A program made the translations under genes and the position numbers. A DNA stretch of 64,000 nucleotides, from NCBI GenBank assembly GCA_034638255.1, contig JAWPGT010000050.1, positions 1 to 64,000 of the forward strand, read 5' to 3'. A model generated the notes under the pieces. The model worked only from the letters and a program-made list of their open reading frames with translations. It did not search any database and was not told where the DNA came from. Below, piece after piece: positions 33,695-44,554 of the stretch (its first letter is position 1; the number at the start of each line of letters is the position of its first letter). The stretch is from Coprinus comatus. Its lineage: Eukaryota; Basidiomycota; Agaricomycetes; Agaricales; Agaricaceae.

Positions 33695-35288
33695 TTATCC
33701 TCGAAGATAGGAATCATCCGAATGTTCCGACCTCGCAAACTGCATAACCACAGATTTACGTTCCACAGGAACTTGTCCCCCCAGTCCCATAGCCCAGCCC
33801 AACCCCAAGCGTACACTAATCAAAATCATAACACATCCATATAACGATGGAGAAACTGGAAGCAAATAAGACCATAGTATCGGCTCCTTGATGGCACAGA
33901 CGACTAATATAATAATCCACAATCTATATATATAAAAAGGGTTAGTATTTTGTAGTGAAGACAAAATGAAACTATAAGCTATGCGTACGTGTAGATTGCT
34001 GTACTTTCTACCATAATTGACAGTATATGCTATTTAAAACGATCAATAGGTTTATTGAATAAAATTCTATGGTTGGACGTACCATGAATTTATCACCTGC
34101 TGTCTTCAAAGATACCTTCACACTGCGCGCTTTTAATATGATTAAACCTACAAAAAAACTTAATACCTAATCGCCACTTGTTGGAATTGACGCGTTTTTA
34201 ATATTTGGTAATATGTTGCTCGAAATTTGTTTATGTTCCGCAAGTTGTTTGGTCATCGACAAAAGTATTTAACATGTAAATTTTCTCCTAATCAGCGTTA
34301 TATTTACTTTCTAACGCTGAGGTGAAATATGCAATTTTCACGTAGCTAACTTGTATCCAAGTCGTATCATTTCAGGTTAGCTTAAATATACATGAGCGGT
34401 TATATTTACTTTCTAACGCTGAGTCGTATCATTTCACCACTACTAAAATAATGAGATCTCGGACCGGTGCTATAAATATTCACACTAAACGGAAAATAAC
34501 AAATGAATACCTTCTTGTGATAATAAAAGTTAATGCCTAACATACCATGCTGTTAAAATAGTGACAGCAATAAACATTTCCTTCGTTCCGTTGTTTGGTG
34601 ATCGAATCCCCTTCAAGAGCACAGTTACTTCGAGTACAAGAAGTCGAAGCGCACAACCTATTTTCATCACGTTCGCATCGGTTGATATACGAGAGATGAT
34701 AATAGTAATGACCTATAAAGCCCAAGGAACATAAGAAAGGAAACAGGAAAGCTGCAATGCGTCTATTCGCAATGATCCACAAACGGCTAAGCTGATCGTT
34801 GGCAAGAGAATGACATGACATAACCGCCAGAATAACTAAGCAAGAAGCTCACCACAAGCGCATCTCCAACCAAGATACTCGTTATTTCCATAACTAGTCT
34901 CGCAAACGACAATTTACTAAGTACAACCCCAACAACCGAGTTGTCATCAAGTTCACTAAGATACATAGCTGTAACCCAAAGGAATATCCAATGCTATGTT
35001 ATGGCAATCAGTAGCCGTAAGCGCATTTCATAGATGAGACTCAACCTCACGTACAATTGATGTTACACAAAACATTATCCAACCTAACAAACCCCAGAAC
35101 CGTAGATTTCCATCTTGGTCTTCAGCATTCTTGTCAAGTTTGAATCCTCATTTTCTCCTACTCCTAATATCACAAAGTCGGTTACGAATCAGGACCTGAG
35201 AGACGGTGAAGAGCATAGTAAAGCATCCATAGAATGTACTGTCCATGTAGACTTGGACAAATGTTAGATCAACACCTCCAGTTTTCAT
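33695..35288 (-). pseudogene. 7-TM array member O1, nonsense-mutated copy of O2
   Basis: Starts at 35288 with 'YMDSTFYGCFTMLFTVSQ' (TM1) and ends at 33695 after 'SPSLYGCVMILISVRLGLG'. It is a near-copy of O2 (37361-38706), alignable through introns. Exon 1 has a TGA at 35148-35150 between 'SRRK' and 'GFKLDKNAEDQ', where O2 has Arg. A segment of about 250 bp around 34170-34440, partly an internal duplication, is also extra relative to O2. Central exons such as 'RLWIIANRRIAAFLFPFL' remain readable. Family function is unknown. Confidence 0.8.
34297..34436. repeat. Direct repeats inside O1
   Basis: A 25-bp unit including TTTACTTTCTAACGCTGAG occurs at 34297-34321 and 34399-34423, and GTCGTATCATTTCA occurs at 34361-34374 and 34423-34436. 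This local duplication is absent at the matching place in O2. Confidence 0.75.
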
Positions 35289-35798
35289 CGGGGTTGTATG
35301 GGTAATAGTATTAGGTGAGTCGCAGAAAGAGAGAGGTGTATATGCGACAAGAATTTATTTTGAAAGTTGCATAGCCAAAAACATACATCAGTTACAGTTA
35401 TTTTTCTAGGCTGACCTGAGGATCGTTTCATCAACTTATTCACATGGCACGTCCCCAATCTTCCTATGTGATGGGAGCAAGGTCAAAGCAGTGGTGCACT
35501 GCAGGTAGGGTGCGGGATCATGATCATCATGATTCAAAGAACATTGATGAATTGAAAATCAAAAATTTCGGAATACTGCGTCTTAGATGATCTATTTTTA
35601 TATCCCTTCACCATACATCATGATTCTGATGTTTATAATACTCCCATAGCACAGACTCGCGCTACGACCTGATTGAAACCTGTACAAGCAGTGAATACAC
35701 CTATATAGAAACACAAGACTCTTATATCTTATATCTTGCCCAACTTACGTACCACTTATTGCAATTAACTCTCCAATTCCCCTCGGTGCTTGCCCAGC
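35289..35798. other. Divergent intergenic region
   Basis: Shared upstream region of O1 (-) and P1 (+). No other gene seen. Confidence 0.5.
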
Positions 35799-37057
35799 AT
35801 GGCTCCATCGACATCACGAGAGAATTACATCCTCATGCTATGCAACAATTCACTCTATGGAGGGTTTTTCGTTTTATACATCATCTCAGTGATTCTTCTG
35901 CGAGGGCGTAGAGAGATTTTAATGAAAAGCTCATTTAATAATGGGGGTAATGAAAATCATGACCGATTGAGAACTATGAGAGTCTGGGAGATTACAGGTG
36001 GGATTTTGTTTTTTGTTTTGACTATTGTTGAGTCTTTTTCATTTTTCCTGCACTACATCTTGCTGATATGAACATTGCACGTCACATAGCATTATGCCCT
36101 GTCATGGTTGACTTTGGTTGGTAGCCTACCTCTACCAACTAACCGAAAAATAGTGTATTTTAGAATGTTGCTGGGAGCAATTGTTATTTTTACTGGGGAC
36201 TTAGTCATTGTGAGTCGGGTTCTCATATGTTAGTTCTACTCATTTCACATCTATTACAGATCCATCGATTATGGGTTATAGTAAATAAGAAAAAGGCATT
36301 TTTGATCTTGCCTTTTATTGTGATGACATGTTTCTTAGGTATGTAAATGAATCCTTAACTTTTTCAAACCATTTTATATAATACCCTCTTTTACAGCCTT
36401 CTCTGCAGTATTATTGTATCAGTATTACCTTCTGTATTGGAGAATTCAGGAATACACGCTCCCATTCTAATTGGTGGAAAGCTCTGGATGTTTGGTGTTA
36501 TTTCTTCTACCTTGAGGTATGTCATATTACTTTGTTTAACATCGCTAGTCATTTTTGAATCTGGGCATTAAATCGTTGTTTTTTCCCCACTAGTGTTAAC
36601 TTATATTGTACCATAATCATTGCAGGAAGAATTTGGTGGGCAAATCGAGGTGCAAAACGGTATGGTGGTGGTCAACTAATGGTAGGAGTTGTCTGGTCTA
36701 CTGAATTCAACATCAAAATTTACTTTTTCTCTTCGTTTATAACAGCATTTAGTCGCAATTCTAGTAGAAAGTGCTGCAATATACAGTTTATGGATGTCCA
36801 CAATCCTAGCTCTCTTGATCATCTCACACAGGCTCTATATAACCATGTATGATATAGCAACTCAGGTTTATGGAGTTTCAACCATGTTGATTAGTATGCG
36901 CGTTGGGTTGGGCTGGGCGATGGGGGCTCCTGGATTGCAGTCGGAGAAGGTGAGTACTTGGCAGGTTGGTACTGGAGGTGGATTTGGAACTGGTACGAGA
37001 AACGAAGGAGGAAACGAGAGTACTAATGACTCCGTGGTTGAAGTTGGTATTCCTTGA
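35799..37057 (+). pseudogene. 7-TM array member P1, apparent frameshift
   Basis: Start 'MAPSTSRENYILMLCNNSLY' then TM1 'GGFFVLYIISVILLRGRR'. Exon 2 'HYALSWLTLVG...FRMLLGAIVIFTGDLVI' and exon 3 'IHRLWVIVNKKKAFLILPF' are clear. In the next exon 'LLYQYYLLYWRIQEYTLPF' runs into a stop near 36470, but the family continuation 'LIGGKLWMFGVISS' lies in another frame. Later exons ('IWWANRGAKRYGGGQLM', 'HLVAILVESAAIYSLW', 'VYGVSTMLISMRVGLGWA') are intact, ending at 37057. It is the inverted partner of P2 (39226-40464). One indel would restore it. Confidence 0.7.
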
Positions 37058-37360
37058 AGGTAGTCATGCCATCAACTTGAAGTGTTTCCTTACACTACTA
37101 TGTGCTGTAAATGCTGCGATTATGATGTTGTGTTCCTCTACTGCCACTTACCACATCGAAATGGTCACATGATCCGGAACTGATATTATCTACCAAGTAA
37201 CCACTTCAATAATCCCATTCTTTAGGGCCCTCGCAAGATGGTGCTACTCAGGAGACCGGACTGTATATTGAACGCACCGAAATCACACAAGTTGTCATTG
37301 ACCACAAATTTAGAATACGTGGTGATGCTATACACACAATATACTATCCCATCATCTCAT
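37058..37360. other. Convergent intergenic region
   Basis: Between the stops of P1 (+) and O2 (-). Nothing recognisable. Confidence 0.5.
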
Positions 37361-38706
37361 TCAAAGATACGACTCATCCGAATGTTCTGACCTCGCAAAT
37401 TGCATAACCACAGATTTATGTTCCATAGGAGCTTGTCCTCCCAATCCCATAGCCCAGCCCAACCCCAAGCGTACACTAATCAAAACCATAACACACCCAT
37501 ATAACGATGGAGAAACCGGAAGTAAATAAGACCAGAGTGCCCGATCTTTGATGACACAGCCAACCAATATAATAATCCACAATCTATATATAAAAGGGTT
37601 AGTATTTTGTAGTGAGGACAAAATGGAGCTATAAATTACGCATACGTGTAGATTGCCGCGCTTTCTACCATAATTGACAGTATATGCTAATTAAAACGAT
37701 CAATAGGTTTATTGCATCATCTTATATAGCTAGACGTACCATAAATTTGTCGCCTGCTGACTTTAAAGATACTTCCATGCTCTGTGCTTTAATTATGATT
37801 AAACCTACAGTAGAACTCAATACATATCCCTATCACCATTAGTGAAATCATAAGATCTCATACCGGTGCTATAAATGTTCACACTAACAAAAACGACCAA
37901 TGAATATCCTCCCATAAGATAGAACACAAAGATAACACCAAACGTACCACGCTGTTAGGACAGTGACAGCAATAAACATTTCCTTAGTTCCGTTGTTTGG
38001 TAATCGAATTCCCTTCAACAGCACAGGTACTTCAAGTATAAGAAGTCGAAGCGCACAAGCTATTTCCATCACGTTCGCATCAGTTGATATATTACGAGAA
38101 ATAATAATAGCGCTTACCTATAAAGCCCAAGAAACATAAGAAAGGAAATAGGAGAGCTGCAATGCGTCTATTCGCAATGATCCACAGACGGCTGAGCTAA
38201 ATTGTTGGCAAGAGAATGAATATAGGCCAATGATATAATCGTTAGAATAAATAAGTAAGAAGCGAGAAACTCACTACAAGCGCATCTCCAACCAGGATAC
38301 TCATCATTTCTATAACCAACCTCGCAAACGACAATTTACCAAGTGCTACTCTATCATAGAGACCGAAATACATGGCCGTAATCCAAAGGAACAACCAATG
38401 CTATTATGTTCAAGTACCAATTAATGAGTGTTAAGCGAGGGCGCGAAAAAAATGGGAGAGTTGACCACGTACAATCGATATCACACAAAACATAATCCAA
38501 CCCAACAAACTCCAAAACCATAGAATTTGCTCTTGATCTTCAGCATTTTCATCGAGCTTCAATCCTCGTTTCCTTCTACTCGCAAGACTACGAAGTCGAT
38601 TGTTAATCAGTACCTGAGAGACAGTGAATAGCATAGCAAAGCATCCGTAGAATGTACTGTCCAAGTAGATTTGGGTAAGCGTTAGTTTGATGGGATTAAG
38701 TGGCAT
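37361..38706 (-). CDS. 7-TM membrane protein O2, intact
   Basis: Starts at 38706: 'MPLNPIKLTLTQIYLDSTFY' then TM1 'GCFAMLFTVSQVLI'. Further exons hold 'WSLLGWIMFCVISI' (TM2), 'HWLFLWITAMYFGLY', 'FARLVIEMMSILVGDALV', 'RLWIIANRRIAALLFPFLCF', the loop 'STDANVMEIACALRLL', 'VNIYSTG' with 'LIIIKAQSMEV', and the final exon with 'LYGCVMVLISVRLGLGWAMG'. All segments read open between short introns. Predicted topology is seven hydrophobic helices with a short cytoplasmic tail. Such proteins are abundant but uncharacterised in Agaricomycetes. They lack the features of Ste3 pheromone receptors. Tandem copy O1 lies 3.6 kb away in the same orientation. Confidence 0.8.
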
Positions 38707-39225
38707 GGTGAGGTGAGGTTCCGAGGGAGGTGGTGGTGGTGGTAAGGCGAGTTAAGGATGGACCTGCATATACATAAAGAATCTATACGAGCACGAAACC
38801 GTTCGGCGCGGTACGTGCGAATAGCCAAGGGGGTTAAGTTACTTCTACCAGGACCCCAGGAGAAAGTGTCCCTGATCTTCTCTTACATACTTACCATTCA
38901 TCAGCATTCATCCTGACACAATGACATCCTGCTAAGCAATCAAACCATCATTTGCGGGGTTTACAACCAACTGAAACACTCTGAAACAATTACACAGCAA
39001 TGTCACGCAGAACACTAAATATAGAGTAAATAAGAAACTCAAACTCTCCTACGAACCACGGACCCTACCGTGACGCCACATGCACATATGGAAAACTCAA
39101 ACCAGTGGGGCCTTGGTAGTACGAGACAACCCCGCCCAGCCGTCAAAAGCATTGTTGTTTTCCCCAGCAGAATTTGTAGACTAAGTACAGTAGATACCAT
39201 TCCATACCGTCCGCCAAACGGAATA
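38707..39225. other. Intergenic spacer
   Basis: Upstream of O2; downstream side of P2. A GGTGGTGGTGGTGG microrepeat lies near 38732. No gene seen. Confidence 0.5.
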
Positions 39226-40464
39226 TCATTCTACAGACCCATCACTACTCGCAAAGTTGATTCTTTCATTTCCAAATCCACCACTAGTACCAACCCGCCA
39301 AGTACTAACTTTCTCAGATTGTAATCCACTAGACCCGATAGCCCAACCCAAACCCACACGAACACTAATCAACATGGTCGAAAATCCATATACCTGAGTT
39401 GCAATATCATATAGGTTGATGTAGAGACTGTTTTTGATTATTAGGAGTGCTAGGACTGTTGACATCCATAGGCTGTATATTGCTGCGCTTTCCACTAAGA
39501 TTGTGAATATATGCTATATTTGAAGTTGATTTTGTGAGTTGGAGAGGTTGATAGTGAGAGTACAAAATTTACCATTAGTTGACCACCGCCGTATCGATTT
39601 GCACCTCGATTTGCCCACCAGATTTTACCTGCGACAATCACGGTACAATATACATTGACACTAAACAAGGAGAAGTGATCAGGATTATTTTGAATATTGA
39701 AATTTAACAACTCGTACCTCAGGGTAGAAGAAACTACACCAAACATCCATAATCCTTGTCTCATAATAGGAGATAAAGGTAATCTCCAATAAACGAGGTA
39801 GTATTGATATAATAAACCTGCTGAGAAAGCTATAACACAACAAAGGGGCGTTCGATAAGTTATATGTTTACTATGCGGAATTTCGGAACCAACACACCAA
39901 GGAAAGACATCATAGAGATAAAAGGGAAGTATCAAGTACACTTTTTTCTTGTTTACTATTACCCATAATCTATGGATCTGATAGATATATAATGTGAGTG
40001 GATTGAACGAACGAGAGAGAAGAGGGAGGACTTACGATGACCAAATCCCCAGTTAAAATAACAACCTTCTCCAAAAGCAACTTATAAAACACAATTTTTC
40101 GAGAAGCCATTTCAGGAGGTTCACCAACATAAACGATCCATAACAACAAAGTAATGCTATAGTACTCCCATAATTAAAAACCAACCAACAATCAAAAGAG
40201 AGAGAAAAACGACTCAACGATAGTCAAAACCAAAAAAATGATTGTTCCAGTAATCTCCCAAAATCTCATAGTTTTCAATCTATCACGATCTTCTTCACCA
40301 GATTGAAAACCAACAGCACCAATCGCATTTTTCATCAATATCTTTCTACGTCCTCGTAAAAGAATCACTGAAATAATGTATAAAACTAAAAAACCTCCAT
40401 AAAGTGAGTTGTTGCATAACATGAGGGTGTAGGTGTTTCGTGAGGTTGCTAGCGCTGAAGGCAT
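39226..40464 (-). pseudogene. 7-TM array member P2, possible one-base insertion
   Basis: Start at 40464, 'MPSALATSRNTYTLMLCNNS', and TM1 'LYGGFLVLYIISVILLRGRR'. Exons 'YSITLLLWIVYVG...VVILTGDLVI', 'HRLWVIVNKKK', 'AGLLYQYYLVYWRLPLSP' with 'LWMFGVVSSTL', 'NVYCTVIVAGKIWWANRG' and the final 'QVYGFSTMLISVRVGLGWA' follow P1 closely. In the third exon one extra base relative to P1 (GATACTTCCC versus GATCTTGCC, near 39920) shifts the frame before the expected donor. The gene is otherwise whole, so it may be a very young pseudogene or carry a base error. Confidence 0.65.
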
Positions 40465-41981
40465 CGTTCCTCGAAATCAAATGTGCCAATATTACTTCTT
40501 ATTGGTTGGTAAGTTGGTAATTGTTTCGTGTGTTAACAGAACACGCCTAACAAGAGTGAAGAAGAGGTGCACGTAAGAGTGAGAAAGGATTTGAGGAGGT
40601 TGGTTATAATGGTGAGTGGGTAACTCGGAAGATAAGGCTACGTATGCCTGCCATTTTCTGTCTAGGCGTCTAGGTGTAGGCCGGGGTCCTAGTTTCGAAT
40701 TCCGGAAAGTAAGGAGTTGAAACAACAAACGTAAAAATCCCTGTGTCAACACTGTATCAAAAGGATAAAAATAGAACGAGTCGTATTCATCGTTCCATCC
40801 GTAATCACCAATATGAAGAGACCCTGTGCGCATTGGAGTTGATTGAATGAGTGGTTATTGACGGGCGCCGTGGTCGGTCTGCTCGATCGAAGGTGTAGGG
40901 TTCGTTGTTAATGTTGACTTTGTAGAGTATAAAGCACTTTGATTGTCATGGCAAGTGGTAAGTCATGGCAAACGGTTTATAAAGGGACTGTTGCAAGTAA
41001 CTCTAAAATAGTACATTCTTGAATAGCGGTTAATGTAAGAGTGCAAGTTTTTTTTAGTGGCAAATTTTTATTGGCAAGTATAAGGAGTAGTGGCAAGTGA
41101 TGGCAAGTGACGGCAAGTTGTCGCAAGTGATAGCGAGTGCCAGTACACCTGCGATACAAAGGGTAATACAGTATACTGCAACACCCTCGGGATCGAATCT
41201 TTTTTTTTTTTTTTGTATTCAACATTTATATACCGCTATAAGTAAACTAGTACTAAGACGCGGTGGACCTAAACTACTATTATGAAACAGGAATTATGGT
41301 ACCGGTATACTGGGAGTGTACTACATTTGTGAATGAACGAGAAATTGTGGAGGAGTCTTATTTCAGTGTAAGTTGTATGGAGAACTCGTGATCTAATCCT
41401 TCTCTAATATAAACTGGAAAATTCGCTTGTATTGCCATCACCAATCTGTCTAGTAATCGGAATCGCATTCTCTTAAGTTTCGCTCCACCAGCAGCACCTG
41501 ACACTACCATTAGGGTACACGGGTTACACGCGTCGGATTCTAGTTTTCAACGACATTACCCATGCAAAAGCCATAAGAATGTGATTGCACTTTTATCATC
41601 AACACGTCAACCTAGTCATAATTCACCCTTCCAACAAAGTTATCTATCTTTCTATATAGTAAATGCGTTTTTAATGTTTCAATCCATGTAGTCCAATCCA
41701 GGCCTCACTCCCGACACTCCTCTCAATGTTCAGAATGGCAAATAAAAAATAAGTAAAAAAAGTTCCGTGTTTCAATTTTCGAAACTGATTATATGAAGAC
41801 ATGTACCTATTGCGAAGGTATGAGTAAAAACGTTGTATATATATCTCTTCTATAAAAAATTGGGTGAAAACCTACATAGCAGATACCCCTCAATTAATGT
41901 CACAAATAAAATACAGAAGAAAAGAAAGAAAAAGGTTAACCATGGAGGTAATGTAACAAGTTCATTACTTAGAATAACCTA
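40465..41981. other. 1.5-kb intergenic region
   Basis: Upstream of P2 and 3' side of the stress-protein gene. It holds scattered 'GCAAGT' words from 40930 onward that condense into the tandem decamer array at 41091-41140, and a poly-T tract near 41200. No gene supported. Confidence 0.5.
41091..41140. repeat. Five-copy degenerate decamer repeat (TGGCAAGTGA)
   Basis: Exact 10-nt periodicity: two perfect TGGCAAGTGA units followed by CGGCAAGTTG, TCGCAAGTGA and TAGCGAGTGC. Related GGCAAGT words continue upstream. The period matches one DNA helical turn; whether it binds anything is unknown. Confidence 0.85.
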
Positions 41982-42986
41982 TCACTCGAAATGTCGTCCT
42001 CTCTTCGGATCAGCCTTTCTCTTCTCCAGCGTCTTCTGAACTTTCCTTTCTGGACGAACCACAATAACAGGTACTGGAGAATGTGAAAGACAATATTTGC
42101 TGACGCTACCCATACCAATCATACCCATACCCTGCCATGGGCGACGACCCCTAGTTCCGACGACGACTGAATCAGGACGATAGAGAGCAATAAGTCTATC
42201 AAGACTATCTGTGATCTTTCCAGGGATGTATTCAAGAATCAATGATAACTGTTTTAGTGTGATTTTTTGTGATTGAGTTTGAGTTACGGCGATATTTAGA
42301 TTTATATCACGTACTTTGCGTTCGGAATCAATTTCAGAGTTCTCGTCTTGGATACGGCGCATAAGGCGACGAGCTTCATCACGTAGAATATCATGATCCT
42401 TTTCTGTATTGGGTGTCAAACTTCTTTGAATGGGTTTACGAAATAATGTAATGTACCCACCTAAAACCTCTTCATCAGCACCTCTGAAAACGATCAATTC
42501 GTCACCATCCTGAACGAGTGCTTCCAAGCACCAATCAAGTGCTTCACTTCCACTTTCATCGGGGCTTGCAGCGCATAGAAATACTCTGGTATTACGTGTA
42601 CGTTTGTAACCTTCACTCTTTACTTGAAGAGTGAAACTGAACATAGTTGCATTTGGATTTTCAAAAGTGTCAAAAGAGACTTTGGGGGTATAAGCAGCAG
42701 GAGGGGATGTAAGTGCATGTTTCAAAGCAGGTCTTTGAGATTGGGGAGAAGTAGGTCTCGAAGTTGGAAGGGAAAGTGGGTGCATGTTTGGGATTGTAGG
42801 TGTAGAGCCGTAATGATAGCTTTCTGGGTCGGTGTCGTCAGGAAACAGGGAGATATGGTCGATGTACGGAGAGGATGATGTTGGGGTAGAAGGACGAGAT
42901 GGCTTGAGAGCGCTTCGTAAAGGAAGTTGAAGATGAGTATGGCCCGGATCTACCGGCGCCGGGCTGTCGTGGCCTTCGGTGGACAT
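41982..42986 (-). CDS. Universal stress protein (UspA) domain protein
   Basis: Three exons (42461-42986, 42315-42403, 41982-42248) splice to 293 codons. Residues 1-110 are a Pro/Ser-rich disordered leader. The UspA-type Rossmann-like domain follows: 'TRVFLCAASPDESGSEALDW', 'DGDELIVFRGADEEVL', 'EKDHDILRDEARRLMRR', 'LILEYIPGKITDSLDRLIAL', then the nucleotide-binding 'VVVGTRGRRPW...GSVSKYCLSHSPVPVIVV'. The G-x2-G-x9-G(S/T) style loop suggests ATP binding. Both introns (42404-42460, 57 nt; 42249-42314, 66 nt) are multiples of three without stops, so unspliced RNA would still read open. The splice model is preferred because the joined protein matches the usual uninterrupted family order. Fungal USP proteins are cytosolic stress-response factors. 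Confidence 0.92.
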   Translation of the reverse strand: MSTEGHDSPAPVDPGHTHLQLPLRSALKPSRPSTPTSSSPYIDHISLFPDDTDPESYHYGSTPTIPNMHPLSLPTSRPTSPQSQRPALKHALTSPPAAYTPKVSFDTFENPNATMFSFTLQVKSEGYKRTRNTRVFLCAASPDESGSEALDWCLEALVQDGDELIVFRGADEEVLGGYITLFRKPIQRSLTPNTEKDHDILRDEARRLMRRIQDENSEIDSERKVRDINLNIAVTQTQSQKITLKQLSLILEYIPGKITDSLDRLIALYRPDSVVVGTRGRRPWQGMGMIGMGSVSKYCLSHSPVPVIVVRPERKVQKTLEKRKADPKRGRHFE

Positions 42987-44554
42987 CGTATTTGGTTGTT
43001 GTCGGTATGTCGTAGATGCTTCTTTCCATTTTCCACCTTCACCGCCTCTACTGGCGGAGTTTGAATTTTAGTTGTCATCACTTTCCTTCTTCCAGACTCT
43101 TCTTCATCTTTATTCCACCATGAAAGACTGCAGGATTCAAACGTTCATGGGATATTCACGGCCCATGCCAGGCCGTTGAAGATGGCTCATATGAAGCTAG
43201 TGTGTTCTTGGCTGTCTTGGCGGTGTCCTAACCAATGTTAACGTTGATGTGTAGTCATAAAAAGCGCATATACTCAAGGTAGTGGACTAAAGTTGGTGTT
43301 CATCAACTATGATTCAACCTCAGTTATCCATTCACGAGCATATTCATGGTCTATCAGACATCTATCAAGAAATAGTCCCGACTCCGAAACCATAAACTTA
43401 AAAATGGAAAAATTATGGACAACTGGTTCTAGAACGTCCGAGAAACAAGGCTCTTTCTCATATGCTTAATGCTACCTATTCTCGTCAATTAACTAAAATT
43501 TCTTTCTTATGCAAGATCTAATTGACTGCATATATGCTCAAAAAAAAAAAAAACGCAAATAGCGATGAACAGCCACTCATCGGTATCAATCACCACTGCT
43601 GTTGCTTACCCTGGGCCTCTCGAGACGGCGCTGTGGTTCCATTCACACCCACACCTCTCACCGTTTTGACGATCATATTCATTCTCCTTCAATTTCCATC
43701 AACGTCTGTTACTACGGATTTTTGGCCAATTCGTGATTATGGAAATAGGCCGAAATGATCTCACGATGGGTTATCCACTTTTCGTACGTATACAGAACTC
43801 AAAAATCAGGTACTACCTCCACGATCTTCTACGAATCCATCGTAACGGCTCATATCAAACCCTGTCAGACCCCATATCGTCATCCTGTAAATCCATAAAA
43901 ACTCTCAGTGCTCTTGGAGCCAAACAACGTTATGGATCTACAGCATGCAGTGCACATGCATATGTGGCCTCAATCTGTTCCACCGTAGGAATTTGAATTG
44001 ACCCACATTACACGAGTTGTAAAACTAAATATGGTATCAATCAGTGATCCACTGCTTACCACGGTCTAAGCGAGTCAAATATCCCAGTGCCGAGTCAACT
44101 CTAGGGTACTCCTCTCCCGTCACTCTTACATTAGGTGCCTGTCACTTCCTGATTAAAATCTTATACGTTAAATGTCCTCTTGATGCGACCGACGTTATTT
44201 GATATCTCTCGGTGTATGTGTTTAGAGTTCCAGTTGTGCTATATAACAACGGATTTCCAGCGAGGGCTCGTGTCGGTTCTTGGTCTCTCTTCCTTTGCTT
44301 CTCCCTCCGCGTATCATTCCCGCAAGTACTAGGAGACTAACTACGCCTATCACAGGACGCTTCAATTTCAAAACCCAACCCCATTTTCGCATCAGCTTCT
44401 CCCCAAAATCCACCGTTGATATTTGACTTCCACCCAACATCAACCTCGACCGCTGTACCCACACCCACTTTTCATATTTCACGTCACTACCACACATCTC
44501 TAAATTTTCTCTTTCCTGAAAGAGGGTGTTCATATGAAATATTCCATAGTCTAA
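42987..44554. other. 1.6-kb intergenic region
   Basis: Divergent upstream region of the stress-protein gene and of 7-TM gene S. A poly-A tract lies near 43535. Frames such as 44222-44533 (-) have no recognisable features and over-represent basic and Trp codons, so they are treated as chance. Confidence 0.5.

Noticed and set aside
2805..40464. All frameshifts explained as assembly errors
   Set aside because: Conserved genes in the same stretch can be spliced into open frames, with only two ambiguous spots; errors would not be confined to expanded families. Individual sites remain uncertain.
44222..44533. 103-codon minus frame with one hydrophobic stretch
   Set aside because: No family blocks of the neighbouring 7-TM genes and unnatural Arg/Trp content.
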